Origin: Desulfatibacillaceae bacterium
Lineage (GTDB): Bacteria; Desulfobacterota; Desulfobacteria; Desulfobacterales; Desulfatibacillaceae
DNA length: 13,007 nt
Assembly: GCA_030018745.1 (NCBI GenBank)
Contig: JASEHB010000021.1
Coordinates: 1-13,007 of the forward strand
Reading direction: 5' to 3'
The notes under the pieces are model-generated. The model saw nothing but the letters and a program-made list of their open reading frames with translations, searched no databases and was not told the DNA's origin. Positions 1 through 7,420 of the stretch are shown piece after piece. The stretch's first letter is position 1, and every line of letters begins with the position of its first letter. The position numbers were made by a program, and so were the translations under genes.

Positions 1-1079
1 GCAAGATAATTCACGAGATTCCCATTGCGGTAAACCCGGCCTCATATGCAAAAATTGTCAAGGAAAAGGCGGTATTAAGACTTCTTATTGAAAAAGCCAC
101 CTCCATAGCCCAGCGCTGCTACGATGACAGCGATGATGTGGCCGAGGTGGTGGACTTTGCCGAGCAGGAGATTTTTGCAGTTTCAAGCGAAAAAGGCTCT
201 GCCTCCTACTTTGGCCTTTCTGAACTTTTAAATGACACATTTCTGTCCATTGAAAGCCGCTCAAGGGATCGCTCCCCTGTAACAGGCGTGGCAACGGGCT
301 TTAACCGGCTGGATATGCTTACATCAGGATTTCAGCCCACAGATCTTTTAATATTGGCAGCCAGGCCGGGCATGGGCAAAACCGCACTTGCTTTAAACAT
401 TGCCAGACATGCGGCAGCAAAGGAAAATGTGCCGGTGCTTGTATTTTCCCTTGAAATGTCCAAGGAGCAGCTTGTTACAAGGGTGCTGTGCGCCGAGGCC
501 AAGGTCAACGCCAAGAGGGTGAGGGACGGCTTTTTGGGGCAGGAGGAATTGCAAAGGCTTGCCGATGCAAGCGACAGAATCCACAACGCGCCCCTTTACA
601 TTGACGATTCCGGCAAACTCACGGTGATGGATGTGCGCACAAAGGCACGGCGCATGAAAAAGGACAAGGGGCTGGGCCTTATTGTCATTGACTATCTGCA
701 ACTTATGACCGGACCCCAGGACGCTGAAAGGCGCGATTTGGAGCTTGGCTACATTTCCCGCTCCTTAAAGTCATTGGCAAAGGAACTTAAAGTGCCTGTT
801 CTGGCGCTCTCCCAGTTGAACCGCAAGCTGGAGGATCGATCGGACAAGCGCCCCCAACTTGCTGACCTCCGCGAATCCGGCGCACTTGAGCAGGATGCTG
901 ATGTGATAATGTTCATTTACCGGGAATCGGTTTACAGCCAGATTGAAAACAACCCGGACCAGTCTGCCGAGCTTAAGGTGGCCAAGCAGAGAAACGGCCC
1001 CACAGGCAAGGTCATGCTAACTTTTGTGGCAGAGCACACCAGCTTTGAGAATGCGGACACCATTTATGCGGCCAACTGA
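1..1079 (+). CDS. dnaB: Replicative DNA helicase DnaB, C-terminal part (5' truncated by window edge)
   Basis: Hexameric helicase that unwinds DNA ahead of the replication fork and recruits primase. The frame is open from the left edge (first whole codon at base 3), so the gene starts outside the window; a GTG at 138 lies inside conserved sequence and is not the start. About 358 residues are visible: the end of the N-terminal/linker region (conserved run IVKEKAVLRLLIE), then the RecA-like ATPase domain. Seen directly: Walker A PGMGKT with its lysine codon at 378-380, the segment VFSLEMS, Walker B LIVIDYLQLM, the ALSQLNR motif, and the DLRESGALEQDADVI region near the end. No intein interrupts the Walker A or later motifs. 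The stop is TGA at 1077-1079. hflX follows on the same strand after 64 bp with no visible terminator, so co-transcription is likely. Identity is secure. Confidence 0.97.
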   Translation, partial: KIIHEIPIAVNPASYAKIVKEKAVLRLLIEKATSIAQRCYDDSDDVAEVVDFAEQEIFAVSSEKGSASYFGLSELLNDTFLSIESRSRDRSPVTGVATGFNRLDMLTSGFQPTDLLILAARPGMGKTALALNIARHAAAKENVPVLVFSLEMSKEQLVTRVLCAEAKVNAKRVRDGFLGQEELQRLADASDRIHNAPLYIDDSGKLTVMDVRTKARRMKKDKGLGLIVIDYLQLMTGPQDAERRDLELGYISRSLKSLAKELKVPVLALSQLNRKLEDRSDKRPQLADLRESGALEQDADVIMFIYRESVYSQIENNPDQSAELKVAKQRNGPTGKVMLTFVAEHTSFENADTIYAAN

Positions 1080-1143
1080 TTTTACAGCACGCGGCCTTCC
1101 CTAAACAGTTGCTGCCACCAAGAAGCCCCTACGGAAAGAGTCT

Positions 1144-2823
1144 ATGCAGAAAATCCAGGGCAACATCAACGGCCTTAAGGCCTGGCACATTAAAAAACTC
1201 GGCAACTTTTTCAAACGCAAAATTTCACCGGAAATGCTCATCTCCCCGGAGCTTGCAAGGGACATGGGGGAGATTTCGCTTGAAGCCTACCGGCAGATAG
1301 GTCTGTTGATAGACAGGGCAGGTATTGTCTGCCATGTGATTGTTGGGGATGACAAGTCCATTTTCCTGCCCAACCTGGAGCATTACCGCTACGGGGCAGG
1401 CCGCCTAAAAGGCCTGCGCCTTGTGCACACCCACCTTAAGGGTGAAGGCCTTGGGGATGAGGATATCACCGATCTCATCTTCCTGCGCCTGGATCTCATG
1501 GCCGCCTTCACCCTTACCAGTGACGGACTGCCCGACAAGTTTTTCGTGGCCCACCTTTTAAAAAGCATCACCAGTGAAAAGCCATACATCAAACTGCCGC
1601 CCTTTGGCGTTGCCGGCCTGGATATGGCGGCCCAGGATTTTATTTTAGAGCTTGAAAACGAGCTTGTTGCAGGAAGGCAGGCCAAAGATGCCGGGGCGGA
1701 TTTGCCCCGCGCCCTTCTGGTGGGCGTTTCTTCCGGCACAAAGGCAGGTGCCGCACAGTCCATGGCAGAGCTTGCCGAGCTTGCCCGGTCAAGCAGGGTC
1801 CATGTGGCCGGAAGCATGATTCAGCACAGAAAAAAGCCTGACCCAAGATTCCTGCTGGGACGGGGCAAGTTGGAGGAGGTGGCGGTCATGGCTCTGGTGG
1901 AAGGGGCTGATATGCTCATTTTTGATTCCGAGCTTAATCCCTCCCAAATCCGCGCCATCACGGATCGCATCGAACTGCCCATAATAGACAGGACACAGCT
2001 CATACTCGACATTTTTGCCCAAAGGGCGGCAACCCGCGAGGGAAAGCTGCAAGTGGAGCTTGCCCAGCTTAAATACATGCTGCCCCGTCTTGTGGGCAAA
2101 AACACCGCCCTTTCGCGGCTGGCAGGGGGCATAGGAGGCAGGGGGCCTGGAGAGACAAAGCTGGAGATGGACCGCCGCAAGGTGCGGGAAAGAATCCGCC
2201 TGCTGGAAAAAGACCTTATAAAGGTGGCAGAGCGCCGGGCTGTTCAGCGCTCCCGCCGCGACAAAAAAGGGCTTCCGATTGTCTCCATTGTGGGCTACAC
2301 AAACGCTGGCAAGTCAACCCTGCTCAACACCCTCACCCATGCGGCCGTTCTGGCGGAAAGCCGGATGTTTGCAACCTTGGACCCCTCAAGCCGCAGGCTT
2401 CGCTTCCCAAAGGACCGGGAAATCATAATCACCGATACAGTGGGTTTTATCGAGGATCTTCCAAAGGACCTCAAGGTTGCTTTCCGCGCCACCCTGGAGG
2501 AGCTGGACAATGCGGATCTGCTTCTTCATGTGATGGATGCAGCCAGCCCCAGGCTGGAAAGCCAGATCGCCTCAGTTGAGAAAATACTCGAGGAGCTTAA
2601 ACTCTCCGGCAAAAAGACCCTGCGCGTGCTGAACAAGGCGGATTTGCTTGCGCCCGAAGATGCAGAGGCCCTATCCCGCAGGCTGGACGGCTTTCCTGTT
2701 TGCGCACTGGAAAGAAAAACCCTCACAGGGCTTATTGAGGCCATTGAGGATACACTTTTCAACATGGATATTATTGCCAAAACTGATGAGGAAAATGCCA
2801 ACTTTAAAAATGCAGAAGATTAA
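1144..2823 (+). CDS. hflX: GTPase HflX, long form with extra N-terminal domain
   Basis: Ribosome-associated GTPase; in characterised bacteria it splits stalled or stress-damaged 70S ribosomes. It has 559 residues against about 426 in E. coli; the excess is an N-terminal domain of roughly 185 residues. The HflX N-domain follows (RALLVGVSS at about 189; ILDIFAQRA and GKLQVELAQLKYM at about 288-312; the glycine-rich GGIGGRGPGETKLE at about 328-341), then a coiled segment and the GTPase domain: G1 GYTNAGKS (384-391), the FATLDPSSRRL switch I region (409-419), G3 DTVGF (431-435), G4 NKAD (497-500). The extra domain contains HTH at 95-97 and D107, resembling a JAMM metal site (see findings). The ATG at 1144 has a purine-rich GGAAAGAG just upstream. 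The 103 bp after the stop, before the convergent etfA, hold no clear terminator. Confidence 0.95.
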   Translation: MQKIQGNINGLKAWHIKKLGNFFKRKISPEMLISPELARDMGEISLEAYRQIGLLIDRAGIVCHVIVGDDKSIFLPNLEHYRYGAGRLKGLRLVHTHLKGEGLGDEDITDLIFLRLDLMAAFTLTSDGLPDKFFVAHLLKSITSEKPYIKLPPFGVAGLDMAAQDFILELENELVAGRQAKDAGADLPRALLVGVSSGTKAGAAQSMAELAELARSSRVHVAGSMIQHRKKPDPRFLLGRGKLEEVAVMALVEGADMLIFDSELNPSQIRAITDRIELPIIDRTQLILDIFAQRAATREGKLQVELAQLKYMLPRLVGKNTALSRLAGGIGGRGPGETKLEMDRRKVRERIRLLEKDLIKVAERRAVQRSRRDKKGLPIVSIVGYTNAGKSTLLNTLTHAAVLAESRMFATLDPSSRRLRFPKDREIIITDTVGFIEDLPKDLKVAFRATLEELDNADLLLHVMDAASPRLESQIASVEKILEELKLSGKKTLRVLNKADLLAPEDAEALSRRLDGFPVCALERKTLTGLIEAIEDTLFNMDIIAKTDEENANFKNAED

Positions 2824-2926
2824 AAGCTTTCAGGCTGGGCTGTTGTTTGAATTTAGTTCTTTTCTTTGCGGCATATTGCCTTGCTCAAATGCGCTCCTTG
2901 CAGCTTTGCCCGCACCGGGGGCTGTT

Positions 2927-4525
2927 TCAGGGCGTGTAGAGCACCACAAGACAGCGGGTTTCTCCGTCTGAAAGGCTTCTTAACTTGTGGGGGATTTCGG
3001 AGTTGAAGCGCAGGCTTTCCCCAGGTTTTAGACGGTTGGGTTTTCCTCCAAGGGTCAGCTCAAGCTCGCCCTCCATAACAAAGACAAACTCCTCGCCTTC
3101 ATGCTTGTAGGCCAGGGGTTTGTGGGCGCAGCGGGGTTCAATGGTTATCAAAAAGGCCCGCAGATGCTCCTCCTCTGCGCCTGGGGTCAGCGTCTGGTAG
3201 GAATAGTTTTGGGTGCGCTTGATAAAGGCCTTGGCCCGGTTGTCTGCCAGAGCCGTTTTCTCCTGCTGGCCCAAAAAGGTTGCCGGATCAACCTTCAATG
3301 CCCTGGCCAGACGCAGGATAAAGCTCACCGATGGCGAGGTTTGGCCGCTTTCCACCTGGCTAATGAATTCAGGGCTTTGGCCTGTTGCCTGGGCAAGGCT
3401 TTCCAGGGTAAATCCGTGAGCATCCCGCAGCCTTGCAACAGCCTGGCCCAGTCCCTCTTTGCCCCCCTGCCCTTCCAGGTCAAAGCAGGCCTTTTGGGCA
3501 AGGTCCTGCATGACTGCTGCCTTCACCTTTTGGGTAAAAACCGGCAAAAAGGTTTTGGCATCCGCCACAATGCCCACATCCGCCACCTCGAAAATGGGGG
3601 CATCTTTATCCCGGTTGACCGCAACTATGAAGCCGGACTCCACAATGCCGGCAGTGTACTGTATGGCCCCGGAAGCGCCCACAGAAATCAGCAGTTGGGG
3701 CCGCACGGTTTTTCCGGTCTGGCCTATTAGCCGCCCTTCGTCCACAAGGTGGGCAAGTACCGGGGGCCGTGTCGCGCCAATCTGCCCGCCTAAAGCCTGT
3801 GCCAGCTCGCGCAATAGGGAAAAACCCTCGGCTCCCCCTGCCCCTGCTCCTCCGGCCACCACAACCTGTGCCTGCTCCAGGCTTTTTTCGTCAGCCTCTG
3901 CGGTTTTTCTGGAAACCAGCTCAAGACCGGAGGTGGCAAAATCGCCTTCAAGTTTTAATTGGACTATCCGGCCATTTTCCTTTGATGCAGGCAGAGGCTT
4001 GAATGCCCCGGGCGAAACAGTGGCGCAGGCAACAGCCTTTGCATCGGCCCAGGTAATTTTGGCAAGAATCCGCCCTCCCCAGGATGGGCAGGAAGCAACA
4101 ATGCGACCGTCTTCAAGTGAAAAATCCGCACAATCGGCAACAAGGCCTGAATTAAGATGCGCGGCTGTCATTGCAGCCCACTGCCTGCCAAAATCCGTCA
4201 ATGCAAAAAGGATTACAGAGGGCTTTTCCTTTTCTGCAGCCTGGGCAAGCGCCCTGGCGTAGGCATCGGCTTGCGGAACCGCAAGGGCCTCATCATAAAC
4301 CGTGTAAACGGTTGTGGCCCCATGGGCTGAAAGGGTTTGGGCCGCCTCATCCGCCTGCTGGCAAAGATTGTCACCTGCAATGACAAAGGCAGCCGGAGCC
4401 TTGCCCGTGAGCCGGGAAAGCTTTGCCGCTCCGCCAAGCAGATTCAGGGTGTAGTTGAAAAACCGCTCATTGCGAAGATCTGCTGCAACCCAGATTTGTC
4501 CGGAATTCTTTGCCACCATATTCAT
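2927..4525 (-). CDS. etfA: ETF alpha subunit fused to an XRE helix-turn-helix and cupin domain
   Basis: One 532-residue frame joins two normally separate proteins. Residues 1 to about 205 are the ETF alpha N-domain; about 217-345 are the FAD domain, with GATRP (250-254), GQTGK (268-272), GASGAIQ (283-289), APIF (309-312) and VADVGIVAD (314-322). After a short linker, 358-416 form an XRE-type helix-turn-helix (LESLAQATGQ, then FISQVESGQTSPSVS), and about 452-530 a cupin beta-barrel with GEEFVFVMEGELEL, PGES and IPHKL. ETF alpha carries the redox FAD that takes electrons from acyl-CoA dehydrogenases. XRE-cupin proteins are usually transcription regulators sensing a small ligand. Odd points: Ala227 replaces the usual Arg of the GGRG motif, Tyr290 replaces the usual His after SGAIQ, and the first cupin metal motif keeps only one of its usual pair of His. 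It is the last gene after acd and etfB, 45 bp behind etfB, with AGGGTGA ahead of the ATG at 4525. Role as sensor-regulator of its own operon is inference. Confidence 0.93.
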   Translation of the reverse strand: MNMVAKNSGQIWVAADLRNERFFNYTLNLLGGAAKLSRLTGKAPAAFVIAGDNLCQQADEAAQTLSAHGATTVYTVYDEALAVPQADAYARALAQAAEKEKPSVILFALTDFGRQWAAMTAAHLNSGLVADCADFSLEDGRIVASCPSWGGRILAKITWADAKAVACATVSPGAFKPLPASKENGRIVQLKLEGDFATSGLELVSRKTAEADEKSLEQAQVVVAGGAGAGGAEGFSLLRELAQALGGQIGATRPPVLAHLVDEGRLIGQTGKTVRPQLLISVGASGAIQYTAGIVESGFIVAVNRDKDAPIFEVADVGIVADAKTFLPVFTQKVKAAVMQDLAQKACFDLEGQGGKEGLGQAVARLRDAHGFTLESLAQATGQSPEFISQVESGQTSPSVSFILRLARALKVDPATFLGQQEKTALADNRAKAFIKRTQNYSYQTLTPGAEEEHLRAFLITIEPRCAHKPLAYKHEGEEFVFVMEGELELTLGGKPNRLKPGESLRFNSEIPHKLRSLSDGETRCLVVLYTP

Positions 4526-4570
4526 GCCTGTTCACCCTGCATAAGATGCGCTTTTATTAAAAGGCCCTGC

Positions 4571-5359
4571 TTAAAAAAGAAGACCTGCATCCCGAATTTT
4601 TTCCAAAAGAGCCTGGGCCTGCTCGTTTGCTCCGCCCTCAATAAAAGCGCATTTTTTGGCCTTTGGCGCTGGTGTCATGGAGATAACGCGTGTTGGGGAG
4701 CCTTTTTCTCCGGCAAAGGCCTCATCCATGCCAATATCAGCAAGGGTTAAAACCTCAACCCTGTCGCTGTCAAAGGCCTGCCTTATGCTTGCAAGGGCAC
4801 AATCCAGCACGGATGCTGCATTGGGATGCACGGATGCCGCAAAAGGCGCATTTGCCAGATACTGCTCAACAAAACCGTCTGTCAGGCTTTCCACCAAAAA
4901 GATCCCCTCTTTTGGGATTATGCTGCTGGCCATGCCCACAAAGGGCTTGTTCAGCAAGGCAGATGCCTGGGGGCCTACCTGGCCTGTGTCACTGTCTGCG
5001 GTTCTGGAGCCGAAAAGCAGAATGTCCCAAGGGCCGAGCCAGTTGACAGCCTTGGCCAGCACCCTTGTCGTGGCCATTGTGTCCGAGCCGGCAGCCTTTT
5101 TATCCGAAATCAGAACCGCCCTGTCCGCCCCAAGGGCAAGGGTTTCGCATAAGGCCCAGCAAGAGACGGGCGGCCCCATTGAAAGGGTGGTCACAAGACC
5201 GCCTTCTTCCTTGGCAAGCTCCAGGGCAAGGGCAAGGGCCGGGCGGTCAAAGGGGTTTAACACGCTGTTACGGGGTGTGCGCTCCACAGAAGAGCCTAAA
5301 GCGGCAGATGGTGCCTCCAGAACAACGGATTTGACGCAGACTATAATATTCAAGGCCAT
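4571..5359 (-). CDS. etfB: Electron transfer flavoprotein beta subunit
   Basis: Partner of ETF alpha; the heterodimer accepts electrons from the acyl-CoA dehydrogenase encoded just upstream. The chosen start, ATG at 5359, gives 262 residues beginning MALNIIVCVK, with AGGATAAC placed as ribosome binding site; an upstream in-frame extension of nine residues would run into the end of the dehydrogenase gene and is not needed. Family features: NPFDRPALALAL (35-46), TLSMGP followed by the conserved TLALGADRAV (73-82), and ADSDTGQVGP (121-130), which matches the position of the nucleotide-binding loop. The form of this loop resembles DGDTAQVGP of NADH-using, bifurcating-type ETF beta proteins more than the DDDCNQTGQ of the mitochondrial type; whether it bifurcates cannot be told from sequence alone. 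The gene lies 4 nt after the acd stop and 45 bp before etfA, so it is certainly in one operon. Confidence 0.94.
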   Translation of the reverse strand: MALNIIVCVKSVVLEAPSAALGSSVERTPRNSVLNPFDRPALALALELAKEEGGLVTTLSMGPPVSCWALCETLALGADRAVLISDKKAAGSDTMATTRVLAKAVNWLGPWDILLFGSRTADSDTGQVGPQASALLNKPFVGMASSIIPKEGIFLVESLTDGFVEQYLANAPFAASVHPNAASVLDCALASIRQAFDSDRVEVLTLADIGMDEAFAGEKGSPTRVISMTPAPKAKKCAFIEGGANEQAQALLEKIRDAGLLF

Positions 5360-5363
5360 AAAG

Positions 5364-6503
5364 TTATCCTGAAACACAGCGGGCAATCACCATACGGTGT
5401 ATTTCGCTGGTTCCCTCATAAATCCTTGTCACACGGGCATCGCGGTAGTATCTCTCCACAGGGTAGGACTTGCTGAAACCGTATCCGCCATGAATCTGGA
5501 CCGCCATGTCCGCAACAATGCTTGCAGTTTCGGATGCAAAGAGCTTTGCCATTGCAGATTCCTTGGTAAAGGGCGCCCCGTTGTCCTTGAGCCATGATGC
5601 CCGCAGAACAAGAAGCCTGGCGGCCTCCACCTGGGTTGCCATGTCTGCAATCATGGAGCCAACAGCCTGGTGCTTGCCTATCAAAACCCCAAACTGGCGG
5701 CGTTGATTGGCATAGCGGACAGCTTCCTCAAGGGCAGCCTGGGCAATTCCCACAGCCTGGGCTGCAATGCCAAGCCGTCCTGTATCAAGTGCGGTAAGGC
5801 CTATTGCAAGGCCCATTCCCTGGCGGCCCAAAAGGTTTTCCTTGGGTATGGCGCAATCCACAAGCCTTATGGATGAAACAGGGTTGCAGCGCATTCCGGA
5901 AAGATCTTCCAACTCTCCTGTGATAAATCCGGGCGTCCCCCTTTGGGCCACCAGAACGCTTATTCCCTTGCGGCCTGCTGCCGGGTCGGTGCGGACAAAC
6001 ATGAGGCAGGTATCGGCCACAGCGCCGTTTGTGACAAAAACCTTGTTGGCGTTTACAAGGTAATGGTCTCCCTGGTCAATGGCCGTGGCCTCAATGGCAG
6101 ATGCATCCGAGCCTGCATTTGGCTCGGTAAGGCAGAAAGCGCCTATTTTTTCGCCCCTGGCAAGGGGCGGCACAAGGCGCTGCCTCTGCTCATCATTGCC
6201 AAAGGTCAAAAGGGGATATACGCAAACGCTGTTGTGCACGGAAACGGCCAGGCCAAGCCCTGCGCATACCCTGGAAAGCTCTTCCACAACAATGGCATAG
6301 CTTACCGTATCCATTTGAGCGCCGCCAAGGGAGGATGGAACCTGGATGCCGAAAAAGCCAAGAGGCCCCATCTTGTCCACAACCTCCCAGGGGAAGCGGG
6401 CCTGGGCGTCAATGTCTTTTGCAATCGGCGCTATCTCGCGCTCGCAGAAGGCCCGCACCAGGCGTTTTACAGCATGGTGTTTTTCCGAAAAAAAGGGCTC
6501 CAT
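5364..6503 (-). CDS. Acyl-CoA dehydrogenase (FAD-dependent)
   Basis: Flavoenzyme that introduces a trans-2 double bond into an acyl-CoA and hands the electrons to ETF. The start at ATG 6503 gives 379 residues, the usual length for short/medium-chain family members; a TTG 18 codons upstream (6557) would add an unusual N-terminus. Seen: N-terminal helical domain, signature FCLTEPNAGSDAS (123-135), the IPKENLLG segment (219-226), DTGRLGIAAQAVGIAQAALE (240-259), flavin-contact motif RRQFG (268-272), signature QIHGGYGF (336-343), and IYEGTSEI (361-368) in which Glu363 is the expected catalytic base. The sequence does not fix the chain length or branching of the substrate. It is the first gene of acd-etfB-etfA; etfB starts 4 nt after its stop. 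Its upstream gap of 130 bp to nikO carries a dyad at 6551-6566 and no terminator, so readthrough from the nickel operon is possible. Confidence 0.93.
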   Translation of the reverse strand: MEPFFSEKHHAVKRLVRAFCEREIAPIAKDIDAQARFPWEVVDKMGPLGFFGIQVPSSLGGAQMDTVSYAIVVEELSRVCAGLGLAVSVHNSVCVYPLLTFGNDEQRQRLVPPLARGEKIGAFCLTEPNAGSDASAIEATAIDQGDHYLVNANKVFVTNGAVADTCLMFVRTDPAAGRKGISVLVAQRGTPGFITGELEDLSGMRCNPVSSIRLVDCAIPKENLLGRQGMGLAIGLTALDTGRLGIAAQAVGIAQAALEEAVRYANQRRQFGVLIGKHQAVGSMIADMATQVEAARLLVLRASWLKDNGAPFTKESAMAKLFASETASIVADMAVQIHGGYGFSKSYPVERYYRDARVTRIYEGTSEIHRMVIARCVSG

Positions 6504-6550
6504 ATTGCTCAACGATTTAAGGTTAATAAGGGATGCAGACAAAAATGCCG

Positions 6551-6566
6551 TTTTCAAGCATGAAAA
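6551..6566. promoter_or_regulatory. Candidate operator: perfect dyad upstream of the acyl-CoA dehydrogenase operon
   Basis: Seen: TTTTCA, 4 bp, TGAAAA, a perfect 6-4-6 inverted repeat 47 bp upstream of the dehydrogenase ATG and within the 130 bp gap after nikO. A weak -35/-10 pair (TTGCGG, 16 bp, CACAAT) lies directly upstream on the - strand, so the dyad would cover the transcription start. The position suits autoregulation by the helix-turn-helix carried on the operon's own EtfA. A repeat of this size can arise by chance in such a gap, so this is a weak call. Confidence 0.3.
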
Positions 6567-6633
6567 TTGTGCCTACCAGAAATCGGCCCGCAAAGCAAAG
6601 GGATACTTGGCTTTTAATGCGGAAAATCCCGTA

Positions 6634-7353
6634 TCAATGCTTGTGGGGCAAGGCCCCTGCCGGATGGATATGAATGTGGGTGTGCAGGGCGGAAGAATCG
6701 CCCAGATATTTCAGAAGGCCGCTCTCCATGCCATAGAAAACTTCCGTGGTTTGGGAAAGAAACTCGTATTCATGGCTCACAATAAGGCAGGTTTTATCTA
6801 TGGATTCGAGCAGGTGGGTAATTCTGTGGCTTGTGGCATCATCCAGGCCGGTGGTTGGCTCATCCAAAATCAATATATCCGGGTCCATGGCAAGAACTGT
6901 GGCTAAAGCCACCATGCGCTTTTCCCCCCCTGAAAGCCTGTAGGCTACTCGGTCTTTTAATGCCAAGAGGCCAAGTCCTTCAAGGGTGCTTTGGGCAATT
7001 TGCCTGGCCTGCTCCTTTGTTTTGCCAAGGTTGAGCGGCCCAAAAGCCACATCCTCAAGCACTGTGGGGGAAAAAAGCTGATCGTCAGCATTTTGAAAAA
7101 CAAAGCCAATTCTGCGCCGGGCCTTGGCAAAATTTTTTTCTTTCAGCATTTCCTCGCCAAAAAGAAATATTTGGCCGCTTGTGGCTGGCAAAAGCCCCAT
7201 AATCACATGAAGCAGGGTGGTCTTGCCGGACCCGTTGCTGCCGATAAGCCCCACCTTTTTGCCTTGGTAAATTTCAAGGTTGATGTTTTCCAGAACCTTG
7301 CGGCCGCTCGGATAGGAAAAGCAGATATTTTTAAGCTCGATAAGAGGCTGCAA
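6634..7353 (-). CDS. nikO: Nickel ECF transporter ATPase subunit (CbiO/NikO family) with histidine-rich tail
   Basis: ATP-hydrolysing subunit of an energy-coupling-factor importer in the inner membrane. Of 239 residues: Walker A GSNGSGKT (38-45), Q-loop FVFQ ending at Gln87, signature LSGGE (140-144), Walker B ILILDEP with Asp164 and Glu165, and H-loop His194. The start is TTG at 7353, chosen because it precedes the normal family N-terminus (LIELKNICFSYP) and no ATG or GTG lies in frame before the upstream stop. The C-terminus is unusual: six histidines within the last 16 residues (224, 226, 228, 230, 237, 239), a metal-binding style tail that supports a nickel or cobalt substrate. It lies 67 bp behind nikQ and ends the nik gene set. 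Databases often call this family cbiO; nickel is preferred here because nikK and nikL homologues are present and no cbiN-like gene is seen. Confidence 0.93.
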   Translation of the reverse strand: MQPLIELKNICFSYPSGRKVLENINLEIYQGKKVGLIGSNGSGKTTLLHVIMGLLPATSGQIFLFGEEMLKEKNFAKARRRIGFVFQNADDQLFSPTVLEDVAFGPLNLGKTKEQARQIAQSTLEGLGLLALKDRVAYRLSGGEKRMVALATVLAMDPDILILDEPTTGLDDATSHRITHLLESIDKTCLIVSHEYEFLSQTTEVFYGMESGLLKYLGDSSALHTHIHIHPAGALPHKH

Positions 7354-7420
7354 TTTATTTTGATGCCTTTTTGGAAAGTGGTTTTTGTTTTGCTCAAGGC
7401 AGACTGCCAGGAGCCCAAAA

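Noticed and set aside
1..1079. Intein or insertion in dnaB
   Set aside because: The Walker A, Walker B and downstream motifs are contiguous and correctly spaced in one frame.
2824..2926. Bidirectional terminator between hflX and etfA
   Set aside because: Only 4-bp stems are visible (for example CCCG-CAC-CGGG) with no T-run on either strand.
3459..4262. Long + strand frame (267 codons) opposite etfA, and similar ones opposite etfB (4656-5372) and acd (5943-6563)
   Set aside because: Antisense shadows of well-recognised genes; no family motifs and low-complexity Ser/Ala/Pro composition.
6504..6557. TTG start adding 18 residues to the acyl-CoA dehydrogenase
   Set aside because: The ATG at 6503 gives the standard 379-residue length; the extension has no family resemblance and would overlap the candidate regulatory dyad.
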